Part shown: positions 18,341 through 27,205 of the stretch, one piece after another
Numbering within the stretch: position 1 is the stretch's first letter
Layout of the letters: every line of letters starts with the position of its first letter
NCBI GenBank assembly: GCA_001839685.1
Contig: MLAK01000461.1
Span: 1-35,535, forward strand
Reading direction: 5' to 3'
Origin: Tritrichomonas foetus
Taxonomy: Eukaryota; Parabasalia; Tritrichomonadida; Tritrichomonadidae
Length of the DNA: 35,535 nt
Made by a program: the position numbers and the translations under genes
The notes under the pieces: generated by a model
Database searches by the model: none
What the model saw: only the letters and a program-made list of their open reading frames with translations
What the model was told of the DNA's origin: nothing

Positions 18341-19711
18341 ATGGATTCAAACATGATAGAAGTGAAAACAGAAGAGATGGATGAGGATTATAAAATCCGA
18401 CTTGACACACAAAATTTATTTGATTTACTTATGTTATTGGTTTTGTCTGCTTCTGTTTTAGCTGGAACTATTGTTATCACATTTTATGGATTTCCACAAA
18501 CAGATGTTCAAAATAAAAAATATAGATATAAACCATCAAGTAAAGTAACTTTACCAATTCCAGGAATTAAAATTTACACTGATAATAATTTTGTTGCTTT
18601 TTATTTGCAAAGTGTTCTTTCATCAAAAGAAGATGAAAATTCTGCAAAAATTCAGAAATATTCATTTAATGGTATTTATTCACTTGATTTAAGATTTCAA
18701 ACAGAAGAATCGATTATTCATGATGGTTTTAAAAATAAGTCATTCACATTTACATTTCAAGAAAATTCTGAACTTTCGGACCCTCTTCCAATTTTTTCGA
18801 CAAGGAATATGATAGACTCTGTTTTTACCGGAGATGTTATTCTTTCTTTCGATCAAGCATACGCTCAAATATTGAATTCATCTGATAATTCCAGATTTAT
18901 CGATTATTACATACTCACTTGTAAACTTGGCAATAAACATATTACGGTCTTCTTTGAATACATGTGCTACATTCTCTATGGATGCACACTGATTGTTTTG
19001 TTAGTCTTTTTCATTCAAAAGCGGAAAATCAAATTCAATAATGGAATGTTTGTAATGCCTTTTATTACCCTTTTACTACGGAATTTTAAGAGCCTGTTTA
19101 TGAGGAATCAAACCAAAAATGTCATGTTGTTAATTTTTTCGCTTTTCTCATTCATCATTTTTAATATATCTTTTAAATCGATGATCATTTTTTTAGTTTC
19201 GTCTGTTCAACTAGAAACTTATTCTCAACAGATCAACTTTGTTGAAATTTTTGGATATGCGACTTTTTCAGTATTTGAAATTCTTGCCTCTGTCATTTCT
19301 GGATTAAGTGTATATGAAAATGACCAGCTTAGTCATGAATATATCGGACTCATTTTGCACACTATAGTAGATGTTTGTTATTTTGTTTTCATTCTTCTGA
19401 TTTTCTTAAAAGCATATAAAAATTTGAATTCAGGTGAAGCATTTCGCATTACTTCCTATTTATCTTATACCTTAGTTGCATATATATCAATTCTTGCTAC
19501 AAGATTTATGGTGCTTGTTCAAAATAAATTTGAGTGTTTGCAATCAATGAATATTTCTATCTTCATTTCGAATGCACTTTTGACGCTACTTATGGTTTAT
19601 TCCCATTGGCCTGTTGAATACTTAGGAGAAGTGTATGAAATGCAAGGGGAAGAAACAGGAGATGGGAACAATGGGGAAACAATAGCTATTCCACTCTCCG
19701 CAAATGTATAA
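18341..19711 (+). CDS. Multi-pass membrane protein, GOST (Wntless/TMEM181)-like layout
   Basis: The product has 456 residues. An acidic cytosolic start (VKTEEMDEDY) is followed by one membrane helix (about 26-50) and a lumenal or extracellular domain of about 155 residues that appears beta-rich, with a few N-glycosylation sequons. After that come about seven hydrophobic helices (about 205-226, 259-292 as a probable pair, 300-327, 336-360, 370-395, 403-427) and an acidic, Gly-rich tail. One N-terminal helix, a beta domain and a seven-helix bundle is the layout of Wntless and TMEM181 in the GOLD-domain seven-transmembrane (GOST) family, which act in Golgi and secretory traffic. The assignment rests on layout and the HWPVEYLGE end of the last helix, not on diagnostic motifs. 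A receptor or an unrelated transporter remains possible. Confidence 0.55.
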   Translation: MDSNMIEVKTEEMDEDYKIRLDTQNLFDLLMLLVLSASVLAGTIVITFYGFPQTDVQNKKYRYKPSSKVTLPIPGIKIYTDNNFVAFYLQSVLSSKEDENSAKIQKYSFNGIYSLDLRFQTEESIIHDGFKNKSFTFTFQENSELSDPLPIFSTRNMIDSVFTGDVILSFDQAYAQILNSSDNSRFIDYYILTCKLGNKHITVFFEYMCYILYGCTLIVLLVFFIQKRKIKFNNGMFVMPFITLLLRNFKSLFMRNQTKNVMLLIFSLFSFIIFNISFKSMIIFLVSSVQLETYSQQINFVEIFGYATFSVFEILASVISGLSVYENDQLSHEYIGLILHTIVDVCYFVFILLIFLKAYKNLNSGEAFRITSYLSYTLVAYISILATRFMVLVQNKFECLQSMNISIFISNALLTLLMVYSHWPVEYLGEVYEMQGEETGDGNNGETIAIPLSANV

Positions 19712-19796
19712 TGTTAAATATAGATTATGTCAATTGTTTACTAATTTGGTATTTTATAATTCTGTTTCTAAAACTGTTTTATTCAAATGTTCGATA

Positions 19797-19846
19797 ACAA
19801 TGATATTTATTTATATAACATTGATATATATTTAGATAACATTAAG
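19797..19846. repeat. Degenerate copies of the TTTAGATAACATTGATA repeat
   Basis: ACAATGATATTTATTTATATAA, ACATTGATATATATTTAGATAAC and ACATTAAG are imperfect units of the 21-bp repeat found more clearly at 21124-21201. The two clusters bracket the gene-poor region containing the 20637-21053 pseudogene. Confidence 0.6.
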
Positions 19847-19944
19847 TCGCTAGGGCCAGTAAAATCACCTAATCTCAATCACTCCACTGGCAGGCCAAGC
19901 CGCGAAAGACTGGACAAAGCTTTGCTGGTCAAAAATTGATTCAA

Positions 19945-19998
19945 AAAGCCCAGACAAAGTTAATTAATATTTTAAATTGAATGGTTTGTCTGGGCTTT
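19945..19998. repeat. Inverted repeat with 14-bp GC-richer arms
   Basis: AAAGCCCAGACAAA (19945-19958) and TTTGTCTGGGCTTT (19985-19998) are perfect reverse complements around a 26-bp A+T-rich loop. The surroundings (about 19855-20035) are unusually G+C rich for this window and contain more partly inverted words (CTGGTCA/TGACCAG, GGCCAGT/ACTGGC). It may be a small hairpin or a miniature element; I see no target duplication. Confidence 0.75.
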
Positions 19999-20225
19999 GG
20001 TCAGTCTAGCCCAGTGACCAGTAGACAAGCAAAGTTAGTCAATATCATGAAGGTGAATTTTCAATCCTTATTGTTAAATTATTTATTAAAACTTTTTCGC
20101 ATTCTACAAAAAAACAGAAGACACTTCAGAGAAGTCGTCAGTCTATAAATCAATTCAACAATGCAAAGAAATAATTTACTCATGGACAAAGACAACTTTA
20201 AACCTCGTAATTCGATTCAAAAAAG

Positions 20226-20262
20226 AACAACCTGTCAATTTTTTTGATATCAACAGGTTGTT
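20226..20262. repeat. Inverted repeat, 10-bp arms
   Basis: AACAACCTGT (20226-20235) and ACAGGTTGTT (20253-20262) are perfect reverse complements with 17 bp between, containing a T run. It is a possible hairpin. No gene abuts it. Confidence 0.6.
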
Positions 20263-20636
20263 TCAATTGTTGACACTCAACTAGGGTTAATGAAATCAGA
20301 TAAACTTGAAAAAGAATTTACATCATTTCATACAAAGTAATTTCATTATTAGTTGTGATTTATTCATAAATATTAAATTTACCAACAAAAATATTCAATA
20401 GATAGTAGCATTGTAAGAACTAATCGCCTATCACCACCAGAATGAATTAAACTTCAGAACTAATTTACATTTATTAAATACTTCACATATTAACTTATTA
20501 ACTTCGTCACTGATTAGCATTTAGTATCCTAATGTTATATGACGCTTCAATGGCATAAATAAATATGTCTTTCATTTCACTTGTATCTAAAAAGCGTTTT
20601 AGAAATACTCATGCTTATATTGAGTAATAGGTCGAG

Positions 20637-21053
20637 CTAAAAGAAATGTAAGGCAGCATTATTAAATTCATTGCGGTTAAATATATCTGGTAAAATGTTT
20701 TCAATAGCCATTATTGCATCCTCCTTTGTAATGTGTTTCAATATGAGTAAAAAGTACTTTTTATCTACATTGGAGCAATGGTAATATATTTCTCTAATCA
20801 ATGAAATTAATAACTCGATATTGATCATTTCAATAACATTTATCTGTGTTAAAGAGCTCAAAAAAGTTAAGATTGTTAAATCATCTTGATTCTAAACAGC
20901 TTTCAATCAAAACTCTGTTAAGTAATATTGATATATTGTGCCATTATAAATATCTATGTTCTCATTTATTTTCATGAATACAGAAATTTTTCTGAGCTGA
21001 TAATCATCAGAAAATCATTGTTTTGATGAATTTTTACCTTTATTATTCTTCAT
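20637..21053 (-). pseudogene. Pseudogene of unknown helical protein, three nonsense codons
   Basis: One minus-strand frame from an ATG at 21051-21053 to 20637 spans 139 codons and stays protein-like throughout. It is interrupted by TGA at 21015-21017, TGA at 20907-20909 and TAG at 20892-20894. It reads MKNNKGKNSSKQ, FSDDYQLRKISVFMKINENI, then NQDDLTILTFLSSLTQINVI and helical, ARM-like segments such as KKYFLLILKHITKEDAIMAI. The preserved frame across all three stops shows decay by point mutation. I cannot assign the family; trichomonad ankyrin or ARM-type proteins are possible. Confidence 0.55.
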
Positions 21054-21123
21054 GATTTTTTTCCAAATTGCTGAAATCAGTCTGAAATTATAGAATACCT
21101 TGATTCAATCGTAGAAAAAAATA

Positions 21124-21201
21124 GATAACATTGATACTTATTTAGATAACATTGATACTTATTTAGATAATATTGATATTTATTTAGATAATATTGATAT
21201 T
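21124..21201. repeat. 21-bp tandem repeat, 3.7 copies
   Basis: Units GATAACATTGATACTTATTTA at 21124-21144 and 21145-21165, the variant GATAATATTGATATTTATTTA at 21166-21186 and a partial unit at 21187-21201. The same word family occurs at 19797-19846. Confidence 0.9.
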
Positions 21202-21382
21202 CCAACATTTAATATCAAGTCTATACCAGCTCTAGATCAGATGAATCAAATTCACTTATCGAAAATGTAAGATCTAGACAGTTTTTGAGTATAACAGAAA
21301 TATTAAAATTGTTTATTAAATACTTTTATTCTAACATTAAAATCACATTTAACATTTTCCTGATTCTTTGATAATTTTTCAA

Positions 21383-22360
21383 TTAAAATTTCGGCTGAGT
21401 CAATGTAATGGACATTCTCCTCTCGAGATTCATATTTTTTGCCTTACTTGTTCTCCCGAATTTCACACGGGAGAAAGTGAGTGGCACAGACTGATTATGA
21501 CGAGGCTGAGTCTTATAATGAGTCATTGGTATAAGCTTTATTCTCGGTTTTGGTCTCGCCACAATTTGTAGAAGCATATCTTTGACCATGAATATATCAA
21601 TACGATTTTCTGGATTCACGTTCAGCATTTTAAAGAGGAGTCTTCTGACTTGCATGTCTGGAACTTCATCAAAATCGATTAGGGCACTGGTTATTTCTTT
21701 CTTGATTTCATCTCGATCACATCCTTTCCATGGCAAGTGACCAACTATCAATTCAAAAAATGTAATACCAAGCGACCAAATATCCCCTTTAATTGGATCA
21801 TAGAATCGACTTTCATGCGAATTCCAAAGTTCTTGCGGGGCATAGAGAAAAGACATTCCCTTTGGACGCTCGAGTATGTCGTCCAAAACATTGATCGATA
21901 ACCCAAAGTCGGCGATCTTCAGGCGGTTTCCATCAGTCAAAAGCAGGTTTTGGGGTTTGATGTCGCGATGCGCAATATTATGCTGATGCATGTAGCAAAG
22001 TCCATCTACGGCTTGAATCGCAAAGCACCCAAAGAAGTTTGTCGGCAAAAAATTTCGATTATTATCAACATCGATGAGATCCGCTAATGATCCAGAATCG
22101 CAATATTCCAAAATCATCACCATTTTGTCCATATATACGAAGCTGTCAAAAATTCGGAGTATGTTTGGATGTGATAATCCCATTAAAACATTTAATTCGA
22201 ATTGTGGATTTTTATTTAATGGAATCATTTTTGCCGCGAAAAAGATTTCGTTGGAATAATTCATGTTTTGGACGAGATAGATAGATCCGAAACCGCCGCT
22301 TCCAATTGCTTGTTTGAAAATATATTGATTGATTCTGAAAGGAAGACTTGGAAGATTCAT
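21383..22360 (-). CDS. Serine/threonine protein kinase, catalytically complete
   Basis: I place the start at ATG 22360 (MNLPSLPFRINQYIF); the frame is open further upstream, but only from non-ATG codons. The product has 325 residues. The kinase domain spans about 12-280: glycine loop IGSGGFGSIYLV (19-30), K44 in FAAKMI, probable helix-C E55, HRDIKPQN (D133, K135, N138), DFG at 151-153, APQELW in place of APE, DIWSLGITFFELIVGHLPW and NPENRIDIF. All catalytic residues are present, so it should be active. A short basic tail of about 40 residues follows. No accessory domain allows subfamily assignment; CAMK/NEK-like features are the closest I can see, typical of the expanded trichomonad kinome. 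ACTTTTT, reading AAAAAGT on the gene strand, occurs at 22375-22381 just upstream, and a palindrome with the same word lies at 22445-22478. Confidence 0.92.
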   Translation of the reverse strand: MNLPSLPFRINQYIFKQAIGSGGFGSIYLVQNMNYSNEIFFAAKMIPLNKNPQFELNVLMGLSHPNILRIFDSFVYMDKMVMILEYCDSGSLADLIDVDNNRNFLPTNFFGCFAIQAVDGLCYMHQHNIAHRDIKPQNLLLTDGNRLKIADFGLSINVLDDILERPKGMSFLYAPQELWNSHESRFYDPIKGDIWSLGITFFELIVGHLPWKGCDRDEIKKEITSALIDFDEVPDMQVRRLLFKMLNVNPENRIDIFMVKDMLLQIVARPKPRIKLIPMTHYKTQPRHNQSVPLTFSRVKFGRTSKAKNMNLERRMSITLTQPKF

Positions 22361-22444
22361 CTTTATAAAACAATACTTTTTTCCTCTCAAATATAATTAA
22401 TTCCATTCAAATTACTGTATTATGAATTACTATTTTTCTTACAT

Positions 22445-22478
22445 AACTTTTTGAGTATTTGTAGATACTCAAAAAGTT
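22445..22478. promoter_or_regulatory. 14-bp perfect palindrome carrying AAAAAGT in both arms
   Basis: AACTTTTTGAGTAT (22445-22458) and ATACTCAAAAAGTT (22465-22478) are exact reverse complements with a 6-base loop. It sits between the kinase gene (minus, ATG at 22360) and a small plus-strand ORF at 22481, so it could be a shared two-way promoter element or a paired factor-binding site. The role is inferred. Confidence 0.5.
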
Positions 22479-22480
22479 GC

Positions 22481-22639
22481 ATGAGTAAAAATTCTATTCT
22501 CAAGGACATCATTTTGAGTGGAAGTCTCTTTCAATTTCTGAAAAAAGCAACTCAAAAAGTGACATATTCGGAACTTGAAATTTTCTATGAATACGAAAAA
22601 GAATTGAATATTGTTAACAAATTATTGACAGTATTTTGA
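22481..22639 (+). CDS. Small hypothetical ORF, 52 residues
   Basis: The ATG at 22481 lies 3 bp after the AAAAAGT palindrome. The product begins MSKNSILKDIILSGSLFQFL and has a helical, charged second half (SELEIFYEYEKELN). The composition is protein-like, but no family is recognised. It may be the 5' end of a lost gene. Confidence 0.3.
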   Translation: MSKNSILKDIILSGSLFQFLKKATQKVTYSELEIFYEYEKELNIVNKLLTVF

Positions 22640-22984
22640 GAAATTTTCAGTATCATACAATAAATTATGTTAATATTCGAAATATTCTAATATTGGAGGA
22701 AAATAAAATATTCTCAAATATTTGAATACAGAATATTTTTTGAAATCCGGATTTCAATTGTTTTTATTTGATCGTTATTTCTTCTTTGAGTCCTGATACA
22801 AAGAAACGCATTCCTTAGTTCATCAATTGATCAAAACTTGTCTAATATGGTTGTCAACTAAAATTGATAAGATTTTGAATGAAGATAATTCATTCAAGCA
22901 AACTTTGACTCACTTCAGAATTATTTAATTAATTTTTCTGAAAGCATTAAGATTTTATTCAATATTTTCAATATGATTACCAAC
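22640..22984. other. A+T-rich intergenic sequence
   Basis: I see no gene, RNA or repeat that I can support here. Similar featureless sequence continues at 23285-23730 on the other side of the relic. Confidence 0.5.
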
Positions 22985-23284
22985 TCAATTTTCTATAAAA
23001 TAATTCCTTATCTGACGAATACCAATTGTATGTAAATTTCCATCAATTAATTCATTATTGAGCCATTTAGGGTGTTGACATTGTATCTTTGCATTTTTGG
23101 TATTTTGTGAAAGGGTCTTAATTTGTGTTTTCAGAAATTTCAATTTAAATCTCTCTGATTAAATGCATATTTAGCCGTTCATAATGAAATATTGAGGAAA
23201 ATTGAAGGTTCGCCGATATTCCAATATCGATTGTGTATCTTGATCAAAAATATTATTTCTTCTAAGAAAGTTATATTTTTCAAG
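22985..23284 (-). pseudogene. Decayed ORF of unknown family
   Basis: A single minus-strand frame from about 23284 to TGA 22985-22987 reads LEKYNFLRRNNIFDQDTQSI, LEYRRTFNFPQYFIMNG, then after two stops SERFKLKFLKTQIKTLSQNT and KIQCQHPKWLNNELIDGNLH, ending IGIRQIRNYFIEN. The composition is clearly coding-like and the frame is kept through the stops. The family is not recognised. Confidence 0.45.
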
Positions 23285-23730
23285 TTAGAATTTGTTTTCA
23301 TGAAAAATACCTAAACTTGCCTATTCTACTTTTGAAGGTAGTCATTTTCACAGAACAATGGCTATTTTCAGGTTTCAAAAGATGCACGGTCTTTGAAATG
23401 TGAAACAAAAACAATAAAAAATAGTATTTTGGCGCTTTTATGGTGTTTCAGATAATCAAATAAAATTTACCATATTTTCCTAGTTAAATTCAATTTTCAT
23501 TGCTGGAAGCATGAATATTCTAAAACTAAATATAAAAATGTAGATTTTTAGTTCAACTTTAATGAGAAATCGATGAAATATGATTGAATTAATATTTTGA
23601 TTAATCAAATTGGAAATAAATCATATTTCACATTGAGATCATTATGAATTTATTATTATTGAACTTTCATATGTTGGATCTCATCATTACTCCACACAAT
23701 TGATTGCAATGTTCATGATCATTCCAATTT

Positions 23731-23795
23731 TTTCAAAAAGTTTGTGAAAAAAAAAAACAATGAATTGAAAAAGTAAGCATACAAACTTTTTGAAA
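23731..23795. promoter_or_regulatory. 15-bp inverted repeat with AAAAAGT in its arms, upstream of the TMEM62-like gene
   Basis: TTTCAAAAAGTTTGT (23731-23745) and ACAAACTTTTTGAAA (23781-23795) are perfect reverse complements with 35 bp between; a third AAAAAGT lies in the loop (23768-23774). The second arm ends about 50 bp before the ATG. A promoter or operator-like role is inferred. Confidence 0.45.
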
Positions 23796-23846
23796 TAACA
23801 TTTGGTCAAAGTATTGGCAGGGTAATTCAAATTGAACATCATCACA

Positions 23847-25835
23847 ATGATGTCGCATCAATTACTTTCTAATATTCGACTACATACTATTCATTATATT
23901 GGACAGTACTTCTATTTTGCAGTACTAATGACAATAGGAATAAAGTACAGATGGGTACCGATTTACAAAAAGGTTGGACCAATAATTAGCAAAAATTATA
24001 CTGAAGCTTTTGATTCACAAAAAAACCCTTATTGGTTTGTTCATTTATCAGATACACATATAAATGAATTTAACTCAAATTATAGTAAAAGAATGGATGA
24101 TGCATTGAATTCATCATTGATGTACAAAGCTGATTTACTTGTTCATACAGGTGATATTACAGATAACTTTGGAACGGACTCAAGACCAAAATATGGACAT
24201 CAGTATGAAGGCGATTGGATTGAATATTCAAAAATTTTTAAAAAATACCGAAATTGCTATAAACATGTGTTGGGAAATGCTGGAAATCATGATATGTTTG
24301 GTGTTTATTCTTTTGACTCACCAAACTTTAATTACAAGAAATATTCAGGGTTTGATAACCCAATTTCATGTACAGAAGAATTTCAAGTCTCGAAATATTC
24401 GCTTGATTATTTCAATAATGAAACAAATAATGATCAGAAACTAAATCTTACTTTTGTATCATTAAATCCTTTTAGATTTCCAACTGCTCATCCAACAATG
24501 ATGTACTACGTTATTCCAAGGAAAGACTATCTTGACAGACTTGAAAAAGTAATAACAAGTGTTGATTCAAATGATAAAATAATTATTCATTCTCATTATC
24601 CACAATCATTTTTCAAACCAACTAAATCATCAAGTGGAAAAACTTCTCAAGAATTAATTTCACAGCCAAATACTATTGCTTATTTATCTGGTCATTTACA
24701 TCCAATAATTCCGATTTATGAGCATCAAGGAATGCAGAAGAACTCTAATTATATTGAAGCAATTAATGTTGATGTGAAAACGAATAGACTGTATGGAATT
24801 TTAACAATAGATAATGGGAGAACTTCATATCACCAAATTGATCCATCTAGCCCAAATAAATGTTTAATTACTTATCCAATTCCAATAAATCAATCCTCAA
24901 TAATTTCTGGATTTAATGATTCATCAGCAAAGTTAAGAATTATGTGTTTTTCTGATAAAGAGTTTACAATTCGTTTTAATGGATCTTTTAGTGGTAATAT
25001 GGAGTTTATTAGAGAAATTAAAGATAATGTTTATCTATATGAATTTGATATTCCGGATTTACCAAGTGGAATTCATAATTTGATTTTTGATGGAGACTGG
25101 AATGATGAAATTGAATTTAATGTGAAAGATCCAATCCCAGAATTTAAAGAGGCGAAAAATGTCGAATATTCAACTTGTTATTTAGTTCGTGTTGCGCTTC
25201 CTATTTTATGGTGTTTCCTTTTCTTCATTACTATTCCAATACCATTTTTGCAATCAACAAGATACATTAAATTTATGAATGAAGGAAAGTTACTCAATAT
25301 AAAATATTGGATTTTAACAATATCTGGACTATCAATGCGTGCGAAAATCCAAAATTTGCATTTTGTACATAAACTTATCCTTTTTATCGCCGTATTATGG
25401 CCAACATGTCTTCCTATATCGATGATGGAAACTGAAGGTCATGTGGGAATTGTTATGACATATGGATATGTCATTAAAGGCATGTTTAATTATGCGGAGC
25501 ATTCGCAAGATTATGCAATATATTATTTAACAGCTATTGTACTTCCAGTTGTGATGTCAGGTGCATCTTATGGGGCAGGAATTCCTTTTATTGGTCTAGG
25601 TGGTCTTGAATCATTTGCTATGTTTATTGTAAGTGCGTATTACACATCAACATGGCTTTGGTATGATCCATTAGCAGAAAGTGTTGGGTTGGTATGCGAA
25701 TACTTGAGCGTTTTTTCTCTGGGAATGATTTTACTGTTTCCAGTTGCTTTATTTTCTTACGCTGGTATTACTTGTGTGAAAAAGGCGAAAAATAAAGTTG
25801 ATCAAACAATTCCATTATTAACAAATAGTGAATAA
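23847..25835 (+). CDS. TMEM62-like metallophosphoesterase membrane protein
   Basis: The start is placed at ATG 23847 (MMSHQLLSNIRL); the frame is open upstream only from a TTG. The product has 662 residues. One N-terminal membrane helix (about 13-35) is followed by a calcineurin-like phosphoesterase domain with the metal-binding motifs in order: DTH (D69, H71), GDITD (D103), GNHD (N147, H148, D149), HSHYP and GHLH. A beta-rich region follows, then about six hydrophobic helices from residue 448 to 645 and a short tail. This is the layout of eukaryotic TMEM62, a transmembrane member of the metallophosphoesterase superfamily of uncertain substrate. All metal ligands that I can identify are intact, so it is likely catalytic, with the domain probably facing the lumen or outside. 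The stop overlaps TAAATA, a polyadenylation-type signal. Confidence 0.88.
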   Translation: MMSHQLLSNIRLHTIHYIGQYFYFAVLMTIGIKYRWVPIYKKVGPIISKNYTEAFDSQKNPYWFVHLSDTHINEFNSNYSKRMDDALNSSLMYKADLLVHTGDITDNFGTDSRPKYGHQYEGDWIEYSKIFKKYRNCYKHVLGNAGNHDMFGVYSFDSPNFNYKKYSGFDNPISCTEEFQVSKYSLDYFNNETNNDQKLNLTFVSLNPFRFPTAHPTMMYYVIPRKDYLDRLEKVITSVDSNDKIIIHSHYPQSFFKPTKSSSGKTSQELISQPNTIAYLSGHLHPIIPIYEHQGMQKNSNYIEAINVDVKTNRLYGILTIDNGRTSYHQIDPSSPNKCLITYPIPINQSSIISGFNDSSAKLRIMCFSDKEFTIRFNGSFSGNMEFIREIKDNVYLYEFDIPDLPSGIHNLIFDGDWNDEIEFNVKDPIPEFKEAKNVEYSTCYLVRVALPILWCFLFFITIPIPFLQSTRYIKFMNEGKLLNIKYWILTISGLSMRAKIQNLHFVHKLILFIAVLWPTCLPISMMETEGHVGIVMTYGYVIKGMFNYAEHSQDYAIYYLTAIVLPVVMSGASYGAGIPFIGLGGLESFAMFIVSAYYTSTWLWYDPLAESVGLVCEYLSVFSLGMILLFPVALFSYAGITCVKKAKNKVDQTIPLLTNSE

Positions 25836-25890
25836 ATACATATAATTATATACTTTTGAGTATCATCAATTTTTAATTTAAAATTTATTT

Positions 25891-26030
25891 GGTGAAGCAC
25901 AGACAAGATTTGTGAAGCACAGACAAGATTCATGAAACACAGACAAGATTTGTGAAGCACAGACAAGATTCATGAAACACAGACAAGATTCATGAAACAC
26001 AGACAAGATTTGTGAAACACATACATGATT
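25891..26030. repeat. 20-bp minisatellite, seven copies
   Basis: Seven head-to-tail units of (TG/CA)TGAARCACAGACAAGATT occupy exactly 140 bp. Two unit types alternate, one starting TGTGAAGC and one starting CATGAAAC; the last unit has drifted (ACATACATGATT). It lies in the 3' flank of the TMEM62-like gene and is non-coding. Confidence 0.95.
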
Positions 26031-26188
26031 TGTAAATGAATTAAAGCTTAAAATGACTTAAATTATAAAACAATTATTTTAGAGTTTACTATACCGATTT
26101 TTAATAAATTGGTTTATTTAACCGACATGGTATTATATGAATATACAATATTGCTTCCTTATTTCATAAAATCGGTTTTATTTACATT

Positions 26189-27205
26189 TCATTTATTCTT
26201 CGATTCAAGAAGGAAGGCCATTTTCTTTTCGAAGTCTTCGAGTTTCTTGTTAATTTCATTTAATTGTTTTTTCAGTTCTTGATTCTCTTTCTCGAGTACA
26301 ACAATTCTTTCTTCAAGTGGTCCCTTAGCTCCATCTTGTGCAAACCGAGTTGTTATTGGATGGCCACTTGAATCAATTCTAACGATATTTAGAGAAGCGT
26401 TTTTTGGCTGCTTGACTTCACTTCCTTCTAGAGCAAAAAATGTGAAGTCACCTTCAGAAGTGAAACAATCTTTTCCAATAGATATTGAATCACCTGTGAA
26501 GGTTGCCTTTTCCAGGTTCACATTTCCGAAGCATAGATTTCCAAGCTGGTTGACACTTGGCGGAAAAGTGACTTCTGTCAACTTCGTATTTGAAAAGGCA
26601 GCATTATCGATGATCTTCAATTGAGAATCATCAGGGAAAACGATTGTTTTGAGATTCGAAAATGATGCTGCATAAGGATTAATCCTTATCGTCTCGGTTG
26701 GAAGATTTAATACTTCCATGTTTCTAGGAACGATATATAGAGTTGTAAGTCCCTTATTGTAAAGGCATCCTTCATGAATTGTGAAATAATTATTTTGGGG
26801 ATCGACTTCGACTGTTGTCAGATTTTTCGCATTTCCTAAGAAGCAATATTCGAGTTCTTTGAGCTTGGCTGGAATTACGAGCTCCTCAAGGGTATCTGGA
26901 ATGCATGAAGTGCCAAAACTCGTCACTTCACTGTCGGAGGTGAATTGTAGGGAGGTTATGGTCGATTTCTCGAAAGCATGATTACTGAGTTTTGTGACTA
27001 TATAAGTTTTTCCGCAATGCGTGACAGATGCAGGAATGGTTACATCACCTGTAGAAATCGTCGATCTGAAAATTCTGGCAGTTGTTCCATCAAGTTGATA
27101 ATTGACACCTTCGATTGGCTGAGCTTGTTGTAAGAGAGAGAAAGTATCGGGCATACTTCGACGCCTTGTATGCTCCGCAAACCTGACTCTGGGCGCGTTA
27201 GTCAT
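26189..27205 (-). CDS. BspA-type leucine-rich repeat protein with C-terminal coiled coil
   Basis: The product has 338 residues from ATG 27205. The N-terminus is basic and polar (MTNAPRVRFAEHTRRRSMPD) with no signal peptide. From about 35 to 270 there are BspA/LRR_5 repeats, recognisable by patterns such as ITSLQFTSDSEVTSFGTSCI, LEELVIPAKLKELEYCFLG, LKTIVFPDDSQLKIIDNAAF and LTEVTFPPSVNQLGNLCFG. Residues about 290-335 form a charged coiled coil (LEERIVVLEKENQELKKQLN and onward) ending SKNK. The family is greatly expanded in trichomonads; some members are surface proteins, but this one lacks secretion signals and a membrane helix and is more likely cytoplasmic, with the coiled coil for oligomerisation. 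Its codon use is less A+T-rich than that of most neighbours. Confidence 0.9.
   Translation of the reverse strand: MTNAPRVRFAEHTRRRSMPDTFSLLQQAQPIEGVNYQLDGTTARIFRSTISTGDVTIPASVTHCGKTYIVTKLSNHAFEKSTITSLQFTSDSEVTSFGTSCIPDTLEELVIPAKLKELEYCFLGNAKNLTTVEVDPQNNYFTIHEGCLYNKGLTTLYIVPRNMEVLNLPTETIRINPYAASFSNLKTIVFPDDSQLKIIDNAAFSNTKLTEVTFPPSVNQLGNLCFGNVNLEKATFTGDSISIGKDCFTSEGDFTFFALEGSEVKQPKNASLNIVRIDSSGHPITTRFAQDGAKGPLEERIVVLEKENQELKKQLNEINKKLEDFEKKMAFLLESKNK

Noticed and set aside
25891..26030. CRISPR-like array
   Set aside because: Units are directly adjacent with no spacers, and the sequence is eukaryotic; it is a minisatellite.
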